A stretch of DNA of 64,000 nucleotides. It comes from CAYYYJ01 sp964631205 (GTDB lineage: Archaea; Aenigmatarchaeota; Aenigmatarchaeia; QMZP01; JACQNV01). Each line of letters begins with the position of its first letter. Positions within the stretch are counted from its first letter, which is position 1. The position numbers were made by a program, and so were the translations under genes. The DNA is taken from positions 35,428 to 99,427 of the forward strand of contig CAZVWU010000004.1 of assembly GCA_964631205.1 (NCBI GenBank). The letters run 5' to 3'. Shown here one piece after another: positions 50,393-58,042 of this stretch. The notes below the pieces were generated by a model. The model was given only the letters and a program-made list of their open reading frames with translations. It searched no databases and was not told the origin of the DNA.

Positions 50393-50787
50393 CGCCGAGG
50401 ACAGGACTCTCAGACGCCAATAGGGTATCAATTTTAGTTTTCTTTGAACCCGCGGGCCTTTCTTTTTCGTGTCTCGTAGACACGAGACATCTCGTCATCT
50501 TTCACTTAAATACGAGATGCCGATCTAAAAGAAAGGGGCGCATTTGAACCTGTGCTCCCCGAAGGGAACTCGCTTTCCGCTTCTCATACAAGACTAAACT
50601 CGTCATCTCCGCCTAATCCGAGTCAAGCCAATCCATTCATCGAACTCAAGGCGAGCGCATTTGTGGACTTCTTTACTGGAAGCCGTAAAAATTTCCGAGT
50701 CATTGGTTCTCATGTCCGCAGGAAATTTTAGGCTCCTTTTTTTGATTAAACTTTTGTGACAAAAGTTTACCACTCTGCCACCTCGGC
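50393..50787 (-). tRNA. tRNA-Ser(TGA) interrupted by three introns
   Basis: Read on the minus strand: acceptor GCCGAGG (50787-50781) with CCTCGGC (50400-50394), G73, D-stem GCA/TGC, anticodon stem CTCGC/GCGAG with anticodon TGA (50648-50646), long variable arm with a TTCG loop (50568-50554), T-stem ACAGG/CCTGT. Three insertions are needed: D-loop about 50767-50663 (about 105 nt), anticodon 37/38 at 50644-50575 (70 nt), T-loop about 50541-50406 (136 nt). G73 and the long variable arm identify Ser. The T-loop insertion holds a Y-R1-R2 element with a nested double hairpin. Confidence 0.87.
50436..50541 (-). repeat. Y-R1-R2 element with nested hairpins in tRNA-Ser T-loop intron
   Basis: On the minus strand: CCTTTCTTTT, then a cassette of two hairpins (stem CGTGTCT/AGACACG and stem CATCTCGT/ACGAGATG), R1 AAAAGAAAGG, CCCGCGGGTTC and AAAGAAAA. 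The cassette is nearly identical to that at 60328-60376. Confidence 0.7.
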
Positions 50788-50844
50788 AACTTATCTTAAC
50801 TCTTATAATCAAGCTTTTAAATATGATCCTCTATAATCTGACCT

Positions 50845-51051
50845 ATGGAATCCGAGGCGTATATAAAACTTGCAGACTGGAGGATCAGGCTGGAAGAAGA
50901 GCCTTTCAAATCTTTAGCTGCTTCCGGGGATCTCAAACAAAATAGAAGTGGAATTTACTTTGCCACTGAAAAAGGCGCAAAAGCCATAGCATCAGAACTT
51001 GAAAGAAGATACGGGCTAATTGAATTGCGTGGAGAGGAAGAGGAATATTAA
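50845..51051 (+). CDS. Hypothetical small protein
   Basis: 68 residues, charged, with a GIYFATEKGAKAIASELERRYG helix-strand pattern resembling the second half of a winged helix. No family recognised. Follows the divergent region after tRNA-Ser; convergent with the Trm112-like gene. Confidence 0.5.
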   Translation: MESEAYIKLADWRIRLEEEPFKSLAASGDLKQNRSGIYFATEKGAKAIASELERRYGLIELRGEEEEY

Positions 51052-51061
51052 ATTTTGTGGA

Positions 51062-51268
51062 CTACAATTTCAGGCTGTGCTTGAACCCTTCTTTTTTTGC
51101 CTTCTCAACAGGCCACGCATCCCCGATCAGCATGTCAGGCACATCCCCATCCAAAACAGGATAAGCAAGCCCGCATTTTTTGCAGATTAAAAACATCCCT
51201 TTCTCTTCTATATCCCCTTTGCACTTTGGGCACGCCATTATATCAAGAAGCTCTTTTTTCAAGGGCAT
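51062..51268 (-). CDS. Trm112-like zinc protein
   Basis: 68 residues. KKELLDIMACPKCKGDIEE and LICKKCGLAYPVLDGDVPDML give the Trm112p layout: four Cys of a zinc ribbon with the conserved YPVxDGxPxML motif. Archaeal Trm112 activates methyltransferases acting on tRNA, rRNA and release factor, so it may serve the class I methyltransferase at 40809 or others. Confidence 0.85.
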   Translation of the reverse strand: MPLKKELLDIMACPKCKGDIEEKGMFLICKKCGLAYPVLDGDVPDMLIGDAWPVEKAKKEGFKHSLKL

Positions 51269-51304
51269 ATAAATAATTTATTCAAAAGCTTAAAAACCAC
51301 AATC

Positions 51305-51377
51305 GCCTTTAATAGGTGGAAACTGATTCCCTGTGTAGTTGATATGGAATCAGTCTCATCTATTAATTTTCGAAGGC
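51305..51377. repeat. Long imperfect hairpin between divergent genes
   Basis: Arms AATAGGTGGAAACTGATTCC (51311-51330) and GGAATCAGTCTCATCTATT (51346-51364) pair with a few G-T pairs, and outer GCCTT/AAGGC (51305-51309, 51373-51377) extends it. The inner GAAACTGATTCC/GGAATCAG resembles the GAAAC stems of hairpin copies C and D without their core. It lies between the Trm112-like gene and the next plus-strand gene. Confidence 0.6.
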
Positions 51378-51422
51378 ATTAAAACCTTTAAAAGCTGGAG
51401 AACAAACATTTAAAGTGAAGTT

Positions 51423-51752
51423 ATGGCCTTAATAAGCACAATAATATTTTCTGTTGCAAGCCTGATAATATCCAGTTTTGTAATTTACATTATAACAAAG
51501 CTCTTCGGTGAAAAGGAAGGGTTTAGAACAGCCCTGATCACGGCCCTTATAGGCTCAATAATATACGGAATTGCTTATTTTTTCCTTGGAACCGGGCTTT
51601 TGGCAGCGGCAGCCGGAGGCGTAGCGTGGCTGATAGCACTAAGCAACTTGTACAGGATGGGATTTATAAAATCTCTTTTTGTAGCCGCAATAATATGGTT
51701 AATTGCAAGCTCTGTGGGGTATTTCCTGCCTACAGCAATTGGCCCGTTGTAA
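51423..51752 (+). CDS. Small membrane protein, four helices
   Basis: 109 residues with four hydrophobic helices and very short loops, preceded by a TATA-like CATTTAAAG. Similar small Gly/Ile-rich proteins are common in DPANN archaea. Function unknown. Confidence 0.6.
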   Translation: MALISTIIFSVASLIISSFVIYIITKLFGEKEGFRTALITALIGSIIYGIAYFFLGTGLLAAAAGGVAWLIALSNLYRMGFIKSLFVAAIIWLIASSVGYFLPTAIGPL

Positions 51753-51824
51753 AAATATTTTAGCAGCTAAACAATAGGCATCTTATTTCTCACCTATTTG
51801 ATTGCTGCCGCTGTAAACATATTT

Positions 51825-52661
51825 TCAGTAGCTGAAAACCCTGTCCGGCAAAATGTACTGGTAAGCCTTCCTTTTATTTTTCTTTGAGAAATAGTGCTGG
51901 GAGCCCTTCACAGCTTTGCCTACAGCAACAACATCTTTTTTGTAAAAAATCGCAACATAATCCCCTTCCAGAATATTTTTATCCATCCCCTCAATATGGT
52001 AGCTCATGAGCCCAATCCCATTCCTGGCATTCTTAAGCGCATGTTCCAAAATAAAAACTTTTTTGACTTTCATCCTCCTTAAAACTTCTTCTATTTTTAT
52101 TATTTTATTTTTTTTTACGTCCTCCAACCTTATGCATTCAGAATCCCTGATATTCCCTATAGCTATCCTTCTCAGCGAAACCATATGCGCCCCGCACCCC
52201 AGATATTGGCCAAGATCGTGGGCAAACTTCCTCACATAAAACCCTGCCTCGCACTCGAGCCTTAGTGTGATATCCCTTTCACCAATCCCAAGGACCTCAA
52301 TCGAATAAACTTTCCTGACACGCTCCCTTCGTGCAACAGCTGACCTTATTGGCGGGAGCTGCCTGACATCCCCTGTGAAATATTTAAGTGCCTCCATTAT
52401 TTTTTCAGCCTGAGCAGGCCTGTGCAAATTTATTGTTGTAATATATTCCTTGTCCAGCCCCATCAAGAGAGGCATCGCCTTTGTAGACTCATCCAGGCAA
52501 ACAATCAGCAACCCCACGCTATTGTCGTCCAGCGTGCCTGTGTCCCCTGCCTTTTTCGCGCCAACCATCCTTTTCACAGCCTCAACAGCATTCCTGCTGC
52601 TAATGCCTTTAGGCTTGTCAAGAAGGATAACCCCTTTATGTAAGTTTTTTATATCTGCCAT
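51825..52661 (-). CDS. cbf5: Cbf5/TruB-type pseudouridine synthase
   Basis: 278 residues. LLDKPKGISS start, catalytic Asp in DTGTLDDNSVGLL (GTLDP is usual; here GTLDD), YVRKFAHDLG, and a C-terminal PUA domain (about 200-270). Archaeal Cbf5 is the catalytic part of H/ACA ribonucleoproteins and also modifies tRNA position 55. It is shorter than typical archaeal Cbf5 (about 330), lacking parts of the N- and C-terminal extensions. Whether H/ACA partners exist here is not seen. Confidence 0.85.
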   Translation of the reverse strand: MADIKNLHKGVILLDKPKGISSRNAVEAVKRMVGAKKAGDTGTLDDNSVGLLIVCLDESTKAMPLLMGLDKEYITTINLHRPAQAEKIMEALKYFTGDVRQLPPIRSAVARRERVRKVYSIEVLGIGERDITLRLECEAGFYVRKFAHDLGQYLGCGAHMVSLRRIAIGNIRDSECIRLEDVKKNKIIKIEEVLRRMKVKKVFILEHALKNARNGIGLMSYHIEGMDKNILEGDYVAIFYKKDVVAVGKAVKGSQHYFSKKNKRKAYQYILPDRVFSY

Positions 52662-52713
52662 ACGACTATTATAGATAATTAATATAAAATCCAGAATGGC
52701 TACAGTAAATCCT

Positions 52714-52756
52714 TCTTTTGGGTACTGTAGCCTTTTCTTTGGAAGAAAAGGCTAGA
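52714..52756 (-). repeat. Y-R1-R2 element in rpl40e leader (minus orientation)
   Basis: On the minus strand: CTAGCCTTTTCTT, AAGAAAAGGCTA, CAGTACCC, R2 AAAAGAAGG. TAGCC pairs with GGCTA as in the 24861 copy, and the linker shares GTACCC with it. It lies directly before the rpl40e start; on the plus strand a 19-codon reading frame (52696-52755) runs through it. Confidence 0.7.
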
Positions 52757-52936
52757 ATGGCAAAAACAATCAAATTCCCTGAAGCTGACAACAGGCTTTT
52801 CAAGAGGGTTTTTATCTGCAGGGACTGCGGCGCAAAAAACAGGACAGACCTTATCAGAGTAAAAACCGGCCGTGTGAAGTGCAGGAAATGCAGGGGCGCT
52901 GCCCTCAGGCTAAAGCACAGGGAAATAAAGGCCTAG
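52757..52936 (+). CDS. rpl40e: Ribosomal protein L40e
   Basis: 59 residues from ATG 52757; a longer in-frame start at 52718 only adds residues encoded by the repeat element. Zinc-binding CRDCG and CRKCRG around a basic core (KTGRVKCRKCRG), as in archaeal L40e. Part of the large ribosomal subunit. Confidence 0.92.
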   Translation: MAKTIKFPEADNRLFKRVFICRDCGAKNRTDLIRVKTGRVKCRKCRGAALRLKHREIKA

Positions 52937-52978
52937 TTTCTACATTTTCTTTTAAATAGCAGAAATAAAGTTTATCCC

Positions 52979-53869
52979 ATGAGAGCCTGTTTGTCAATCC
53001 TCAGGCCAGGGAACTGTTTGATGTCAGTTGCAGCCGCCCTTGTCGGAAGCTTCCTTATACTAAAAACACTTTCACCAATATCCATAATAGCAGCTGCGGT
53101 TGTTTTCGTTATAACAGGCTCCGGCAATGTAATCAATGATTATGTTGACATAGAAGCCGACAGGATAAACCGGCCTAAAAGGCCGATCCCATCAGGCAAA
53201 ATAAAGCCGAAAGCAGCGCTTTTGTATTCAGCCGCCCTTTTTATTTTTGGGATTTCACTCTCCGCTTTAACAACCCCGGCAGCATTCCTGATCGCAGTTT
53301 TCAACACGCTGCTGCTTGTGCTATATTCGTCCAGACTGAAAAACAAAATCTACATAGGCAATGCAGTTGTATCCTACCTTGTCGGCTCAACAATACTTTT
53401 CGGCGCAGCCTCAGTTGCAGGAGCCCAGCTCCACCTGCTTGTGCTCCCTTCATTCCTTATGCTGCTTTCAGGTCTCTCAAACTTCAGCCGAGAAATAATA
53501 AAGACCCTTGAAGACTTGGAGGGCGACAAATTCGCCTTTATCAAGAAAATTGTCAAGGCAGCAAAACAAAAGGTCCTTGAAAAATTCAGGCTGGAAAAAG
53601 GCGAGGTAAAAACAAATTTCAACAAGAGCCTTGCAAGAAAAGCAGCAGCCGTCTCTTTATTTTTGGTAATAATAATTTCCCCGATCCCTTATATATACGG
53701 ATCCCTTGGAATAGGGTATATGATCTTTCTTGCCCCAACACTTTTGGTTTTCCTTAAAAGCGCAGCCATGATACTCTCCAAAAAAAGAAATTATTCCAGC
53801 ATAAGCAAGCTGATAAAAACAGGGATGCTCTTAGGCCTGTTCGCCTACGTAGTAGGGATGCTTTTTTAG
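52979..53869 (+). CDS. Digeranylgeranylglyceryl phosphate synthase (UbiA family)
   Basis: 296 residues, about eight membrane helices. First Asp-rich motif NVINDYVDIEADRINRPKRP (about 55-75), second motif EIIKTLEDLEGDK near 180. UbiA enzymes of this type add the second geranylgeranyl chain to make archaeal ether lipids. The family also includes ubiquinone and heme prenyltransferases, but the overall motif layout fits the lipid enzyme. Downstream of L40e. Its stop region is duplicated at 53914-53930. Confidence 0.8.
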   Translation: MRACLSILRPGNCLMSVAAALVGSFLILKTLSPISIIAAAVVFVITGSGNVINDYVDIEADRINRPKRPIPSGKIKPKAALLYSAALFIFGISLSALTTPAAFLIAVFNTLLLVLYSSRLKNKIYIGNAVVSYLVGSTILFGAASVAGAQLHLLVLPSFLMLLSGLSNFSREIIKTLEDLEGDKFAFIKKIVKAAKQKVLEKFRLEKGEVKTNFNKSLARKAAAVSLFLVIIISPIPYIYGSLGIGYMIFLAPTLLVFLKSAAMILSKKRNYSSISKLIKTGMLLGLFAYVVGMLF

Positions 53870-53972
53870 CGGAGGACTGGGAACCGGCATTGAGTTTCCA
53901 GCAGGTTTCCAGAGGAATGCTTTTTTAAGCTAAAGAGATATAGAAAATATACCTAAAAATCCATTCCATCTT

Positions 53973-54281
53973 ATGGGAAACTTCAGATTCGTTTCAAATA
54001 GGCCAGTAAAAAACAGCAAAGGCGAGGACACAGGGAATATAAGGATTCTTGTAAGGCAGGGTTCAGAGACAGCTGAAACCAAATACAGATGCCCTGAATG
54101 CCTTTTTGAGGAACAGGTCCAGGCCCCCTGGGTAAGGCCATTTTCCATAACATGTTCCAAATGCAAATTTAAAATAAAGATGCCGAAACTGAAAGACGAA
54201 ATTAAAAAAGAAAAAAACATGCAGAAAAAACAAAAACAAAAAGAGCTTGAAGAGCAAATGAAAAACAAAACCCCTGAATAA
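53973..54281 (+). CDS. Zinc-ribbon protein with Lys-rich tail
   Basis: 102 residues. A beta-rich N-terminal part, a four-Cys ribbon (CPEC and CSKC) in the middle, and a long Lys/Glu-rich helix. Small archaeal ribosome- or RNA-associated zinc-ribbon proteins often look like this. No firm family. Confidence 0.6.
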   Translation: MGNFRFVSNRPVKNSKGEDTGNIRILVRQGSETAETKYRCPECLFEEQVQAPWVRPFSITCSKCKFKIKMPKLKDEIKKEKNMQKKQKQKELEEQMKNKTPE

Positions 54282-54300
54282 CTTAATTTCTTTTATTTTT

Positions 54301-55068
54301 ATGCACCCTGATATCTGTATAATAGGTGGAACTCGCCTGGAAAAACATTTTAGCGAGACGTCTTTTGATACAACCCTGAAAGCCTTCTATAGATCCCGTT
54401 CAAAGCAGATAGAGAGGCAATTTCCTGCAAAGGAGATAAAGATAAATAGCAGGCACATTCTTTTTGTCAACCGATACAGGGTAGGGCTTTCTGAAGGAAA
54501 ATCCAAATACGCAGCCCATGAGGTCGACTATAAAACAATAATGGCAGGCTTATACCAGAACGGGGTCAAAAAAGTCATATCAATCAATAAGTCAGGCAGC
54601 CTCCAGAGAGAGACGAGGCCAGGGACATTGGCGCTTTCAACGGATTTTATTGATTTTGTGAACAGGGATTTGACTTTCGATGACATCGGGTTAGAGGTTG
54701 CAGACATGGCAATCCCCTTTGATCCTGGCCTGTGCGAAACAATAAAAAAGGCAGCGTATAGTGAAAAAATAAAACTGCCTGATGCAATTTACATCGTTTG
54801 CGTAGATGGCTCAAGGCTCGAGACGCCGGCAGAGATAAACTTCCTGAGGGCCTCATTTTCCGGCAACCTTGTAGTAGGGATGGAAGTCCCTACAGAAGCT
54901 GAGCTAGCAAAAATACTCAATATAAAATACGCAGCCATATGCGTCATCACAAACTATGCGACAGGCATGAGGAACCGGAATATTACTCAGTCAATGATTG
55001 AAGGCGCGTTCGAAAAGTCAATGCCCATCATATCCAAACTTCTCCTAAAAACGATAAGCAATTTATAA
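54301..55068 (+). CDS. Purine nucleoside phosphorylase/MTA phosphorylase-like protein
   Basis: 255 residues. ICIIGGTRLEK start (phosphate loop variant), INKSGSLQRETRPGTLAL, and the characteristic VGMEVPTEAELAKILNIKYAAICVITNYATGM block of the PNP/MTAP family II. These cleave inosine/adenosine or 5'-methylthioadenosine with phosphate, in nucleoside salvage. The usual GTGxG first loop is IGGTR here, so specificity is uncertain. Confidence 0.8.
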   Translation: MHPDICIIGGTRLEKHFSETSFDTTLKAFYRSRSKQIERQFPAKEIKINSRHILFVNRYRVGLSEGKSKYAAHEVDYKTIMAGLYQNGVKKVISINKSGSLQRETRPGTLALSTDFIDFVNRDLTFDDIGLEVADMAIPFDPGLCETIKKAAYSEKIKLPDAIYIVCVDGSRLETPAEINFLRASFSGNLVVGMEVPTEAELAKILNIKYAAICVITNYATGMRNRNITQSMIEGAFEKSMPIISKLLLKTISNL

Positions 55069-55090
55069 CAAAGGAAAACAATAGTAATGC

Positions 55091-55270
55091 ATGGAAGGGA
55101 GTGTAAGCATACTATTGCAGGTTTTAATAATTATAATCCTCACTATTGCAGTTATCCTTTATGTGACAGGTTTAACAGAAAGACTGCTCGGCCAGCAAGC
55201 AAAAGCAGGCAAAGAAGGAGGCCTTGCAAAACAGCTAGGAGAAACTTTAACAGGCCCAGCGCAAGGTTAA
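55091..55270 (+). CDS. Small membrane protein, first of pilin-like cluster
   Basis: 59 residues, read by eye; an overlapping frame from 55087 looks non-coding by composition. One N-terminal hydrophobic helix (residues 6-28), then a Lys/Gly/Gln-rich tail. The first of nine small genes in the same direction with N-terminal hydrophobic helices, consistent with pilin-like secreted proteins. Confidence 0.55.
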   Translation: MEGSVSILLQVLIIIILTIAVILYVTGLTERLLGQQAKAGKEGGLAKQLGETLTGPAQG

Positions 55271-55279
55271 AATCAGCGT

Positions 55280-55417
55280 ATGGAAATCGGAATCAGGATC
55301 ATAATTGTTCTTGTGATAATTTTAATTTCAGGCCTGATAATAATCAGCTTACTGACAAGCCAAGCAAGCCAGGCAAACACGCTATTGCCTAAAATATTCT
55401 GCCCATGGTGTGAATAA
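55280..55417 (+). CDS. Small membrane protein with C-terminal CPWC
   Basis: 45 residues. N-terminal hydrophobic helix (residues 4-25), then ANTLLPKIFCPWCE ending in a CPWC motif. A thioredoxin-like CxxC at the very end is unusual; it could bind zinc or form a disulfide. Nine bp after the previous stop. Confidence 0.55.
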   Translation: MEIGIRIIIVLVIILISGLIIISLLTSQASQANTLLPKIFCPWCE

Positions 55418-55425
55418 TCGGGATG

Positions 55426-55463
55426 GAAACAGATCTTATCCACAATTGGTTAGGATCTGTTTC
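55426..55463. repeat. Hairpin repeat with AACCAATTGG core, copy D
   Basis: Stem GAAACAGATC/GATCTGTTTC with core TTATCCACAATTGGTTAG; a two-base insertion splits CCAATTGG. Outer GGGATG/CGTCCC extends the stem. It lies between two pilin-like genes. Confidence 0.65.
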
Positions 55464-55481
55464 GTCCCATATAACAGATTT

Positions 55482-55694
55482 ATGGAATTAACAATCCAAA
55501 TGGTTATAATAATCATAGTTACCTTAATAACAGGCCTTATTTTAATCAGCGTAGCTGTTTCTTGGGGAGGCAGCAGCGGTGGCCTAATAAACGACTTTTT
55601 TAACTGGATAACAGGAAATACCCAGCAGGCCCGTGCAACAGAGCCAGCCGCACCAGCAAAAATAGCGAATAAGCAATACCCGCTGCCAGTCTAG
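55482..55694 (+). CDS. Pilin-like small membrane protein
   Basis: 70 residues from ATG 55482 (a longer frame from 55410 would translate the hairpin repeat). Hydrophobic helix (residues 6-30), then a Gly-rich turn and Ala/Pro-rich tail. The layout resembles archaeal pilin subunits without a clear class III signal site. Confidence 0.55.
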   Translation: MELTIQMVIIIIVTLITGLILISVAVSWGGSSGGLINDFFNWITGNTQQARATEPAAPAKIANKQYPLPV

Positions 55695-55744
55695 CCCGAA
55701 GCATCAAAATAACCTTATAAACATCCTGAAACAAATATTGTTCT

Positions 55745-56065
55745 ATGAAAGGTCTCTCCGAGCTCCTTATAATAATAGTCACCCTTATAGTGATCCTAAT
55801 TGCAGCCCTTGTCGTAGTCGGGATATTTTCAAAGGGCGTAAAGGAATCTTTTGATACTGCAACAACAATCAGGGCAACAGCAGACTGCCAATTCAAATGC
55901 GCAGCCTTATGCCAGCAAAATCAAGAGGGTCGATATGGTTCCGCAACTGTTAGAATAGGGGATGCTGATGTCCCATGCGGTAATTTTGTTGCCTGCACTT
56001 GCGCGAAAAAGGATTCGCCAGGAGTATTAGGCGGTAGCCCGATAGTTGCTCCAAAAACCTCTTGA
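55745..56065 (+). CDS. Pilin-like protein with cysteine pairs
   Basis: 106 residues. MKGLSELLIIIVTLIVILIAAL is a type IV pilin-like N-terminus (cleavage after KG possible, with Glu at +3 instead of +5). The remaining domain has CQFKC, LCQQ, CGN and CTCAKK, so up to three disulfides are likely. A TATA-like ACCTTATAAAC lies at about 55713-55723. Confidence 0.62.
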   Translation: MKGLSELLIIIVTLIVILIAALVVVGIFSKGVKESFDTATTIRATADCQFKCAALCQQNQEGRYGSATVRIGDADVPCGNFVACTCAKKDSPGVLGGSPIVAPKTS

Positions 56066-56122
56066 TATATTTCTTGATATAGTATTACATTATTTATACA
56101 GCTCTTCTTCTAATTATATAAT

Positions 56123-56812
56123 ATGCATCCAAAACAAAAAGGCCAAGGCACTGTCGTATCCGTTATGCTTTTTACCGCATTCTTTGCAGTCTTTGGGCTT
56201 ATTATTTACGTTTCTTATTCAGGGAATAAGATCACAGAGCTGACACACGGAGCTTGCGCAGTCCGGCTAACATCCACGCTGGATGATATACAGAAAGTCA
56301 TATCAAGGATGACAAACGAGCCTGATTCGAAGTCAATTGCAATCACATTGGAGGATTGCGCACAAGGCATACTTTTTGCAAATAAAAATATTCTGGCAAC
56401 TACAGCAAAACTTGCCGGCGATAGCAATATAGACTTTAAATGCCCGTCTGGTTATAAAGGGTATCTGATCTCCTTCCCTGTAATCAAAAATAAAGATGGG
56501 TCAACCAGCAACCTGTTAGCTAAAGTGGTTGAAGCCTACGGCAAAAACGATTATACAGACGTTGGCCTGGCTTTTGCAAAGGCGAATATAGATGCTTTAA
56601 AGCTAAAACCTGTCTGCAAAAACCTCATAGAGCCTGACCACTCATTCGCGCAAGGCGAGTTTCCAGTAGAAAGGAAGCGAGAGACAGACAGATATTGCTT
56701 AAAGATTTGGAGGTACAAGGGCGGAGAATTCTTTATAGAAAAAACAGAAATATCCACAGAACAAGACGCTGAAAAATGCAACAGGGAAAAGCCCGCATTG
56801 CCTGTTTTGTAG
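56123..56812 (+). CDS. Large pilin-like protein
   Basis: 229 residues. N-terminal KQKGQGTVVSVMLFTAFFAVFGLIIYV segment: basic residues, GQG and hydrophobic helix, as in class III signal peptides. The 190-residue globular part carries seven cysteines. Probably exported and assembled by the ATPase/platform system at 22.5-27.8 kb, which is inference from function, not linkage. Confidence 0.62.
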   Translation: MHPKQKGQGTVVSVMLFTAFFAVFGLIIYVSYSGNKITELTHGACAVRLTSTLDDIQKVISRMTNEPDSKSIAITLEDCAQGILFANKNILATTAKLAGDSNIDFKCPSGYKGYLISFPVIKNKDGSTSNLLAKVVEAYGKNDYTDVGLAFAKANIDALKLKPVCKNLIEPDHSFAQGEFPVERKRETDRYCLKIWRYKGGEFFIEKTEISTEQDAEKCNREKPALPVL

Positions 56813-56822
56813 TTATGTAAAT

Positions 56823-57206
56823 ATGAGAAACAAAAAAGGGACGACACCAGTAGAAGAGCTTATTTTTATTATTGCAAGGATTACGATAGCCTTGACCATA
56901 ATAGCCATAGTCTCAACTAACTATTTTGCCAGCGCAGAGCTAAAAGACAAGGTCGATAACGTCGCATTTTTTGAAAGGGCAAGGTCTGTAATAAACTCGC
57001 TCGATTCAGCAGAATCTGGGGAAATTGCAGAAGCATTTTCAAAGCCTGTGACAGTCGAGATAAAAACAGACAAAGGGCGAAAAATACTTTCCATTGGGGA
57101 AAAATCATCTGAAGTTTCAGCAAATATCGCTGACAGCAAAGTCACATCAACGGCGATTAAATTTGTGAAAGAGCGGAATGGGCATATAGAAGTAAAGCCT
57201 GGGTAA
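56823..57206 (+). CDS. Type IV pilin-like protein with GxxxxE signal
   Basis: 127 residues. RNKKG|TTPVEELIFIIARITIAL has the best prepilin signature of the cluster: basic residues, Gly before cleavage, Glu at +5 and a hydrophobic helix. The globular part is acidic and Ser-rich. Likely cleaved by a prepilin peptidase, which was not found in the window. Confidence 0.7.
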   Translation: MRNKKGTTPVEELIFIIARITIALTIIAIVSTNYFASAELKDKVDNVAFFERARSVINSLDSAESGEIAEAFSKPVTVEIKTDKGRKILSIGEKSSEVSANIADSKVTSTAIKFVKERNGHIEVKPG

Positions 57207-57215
57207 GCGGTATTT

Positions 57216-57611
57216 ATGGGTGTGGAAAAAACCGTGCTCGTCTTTATGGAAGTTTTTTTTATAATGATAGGCGTACCTTTGTCGACCCTAGCTTTCATTT
57301 CCCAGATGGCAGACGTGACAACCAAAACAATCAAGCCCAGCTATCAGAGATTAAGCATAATAGATTCGGCGCACTCTGCTGAAGCATGCATAATTAAAGA
57401 CACCACCGAATCCCTTAGCCAGAAATTAGACGCATGCAGGAAAACCTTGGATGCAGCATATATAGAGCTTACTGATGCAGAAACAGGGGAAAAATTCTCC
57501 TCTGGAAGCCGAATCGGAGATTTGGAATATTCGCTATATACAACAATAAGGTCTGGTAAGGAAAACCATCAGGCAATATTATATGTTAAGAAAGAATGGA
57601 AGTCATCGTAA
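57216..57611 (+). CDS. Pilin-like minor subunit
   Basis: 131 residues. Hydrophobic helix at residues 7-28 and a globular domain with two cysteines (EACIIK, DACRK). Its last 29 nt overlap the next gene. Same layout as neighbours; no distinct family. Confidence 0.6.
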   Translation: MGVEKTVLVFMEVFFIMIGVPLSTLAFISQMADVTTKTIKPSYQRLSIIDSAHSAEACIIKDTTESLSQKLDACRKTLDAAYIELTDAETGEKFSSGSRIGDLEYSLYTTIRSGKENHQAILYVKKEWKSS

Positions 57612-58038
57612 GGGGATTGTAGGCATTTTCTTTTTGTCTACCTTGCTGGTAATATTTGTAATCCTGATTATAGCCGGCTTTGTCTGGATAAGGTCAGATG
57701 CAAAGGGAATAAAATATAATATTGATCTGGCAGTGCAGATTGATGACAGGGGATCATGGTCATCCTCCTTTTTGAAGACAACAAACAACGGCAAGAGCTA
57801 TATGGAAACTTTAGGCAGCTCATCCGCTTCCAATTACCAGGATTACCTGAAGGCCGATCTCGAAAGCCTGGAAACTTCAATAAAGAAATCGACAAACCTG
57901 GATTCTAAGCAAAGGTTGATATCCATCCCTGAAATACCCTTGACAAAAGGCACAGCAAAGCAGGGATCACAGGACATATTCGTAAACATACCTATACCCG
58001 GCGGAGGAAAACTAAAAGCTCGGATAGTGGAGGGGTAA
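57583..58038 (+). CDS. Pilin-like protein with RKG signal
   Basis: 151 residues. HRKGIVGIFFLSTLLVIFVILIIAG gives a basic stretch, KG cleavage candidate and hydrophobic helix. Rest is beta-rich and Ser-rich. The start at 57583 overlaps the previous gene, suggesting translational coupling. Confidence 0.6.
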   Translation: MLRKNGSHRKGIVGIFFLSTLLVIFVILIIAGFVWIRSDAKGIKYNIDLAVQIDDRGSWSSSFLKTTNNGKSYMETLGSSSASNYQDYLKADLESLETSIKKSTNLDSKQRLISIPEIPLTKGTAKQGSQDIFVNIPIPGGGKLKARIVEG

Positions 58039-58042
58039 AAAT

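Noticed and set aside
24861..52756. Elements as simple rho-independent-type terminators
   Set aside because: Some hairpins do lie after genes, but others lie in tRNA introns, before genes and overlapping a stop, and R2 has no role in a terminator.
55087..55392. A 101-residue frame starting MHGRECKH
   Set aside because: It is rich in Arg/Asn/Tyr, unlike neighbours, and overlaps two small membrane-protein frames that show hydrophobic helices and good spacing.
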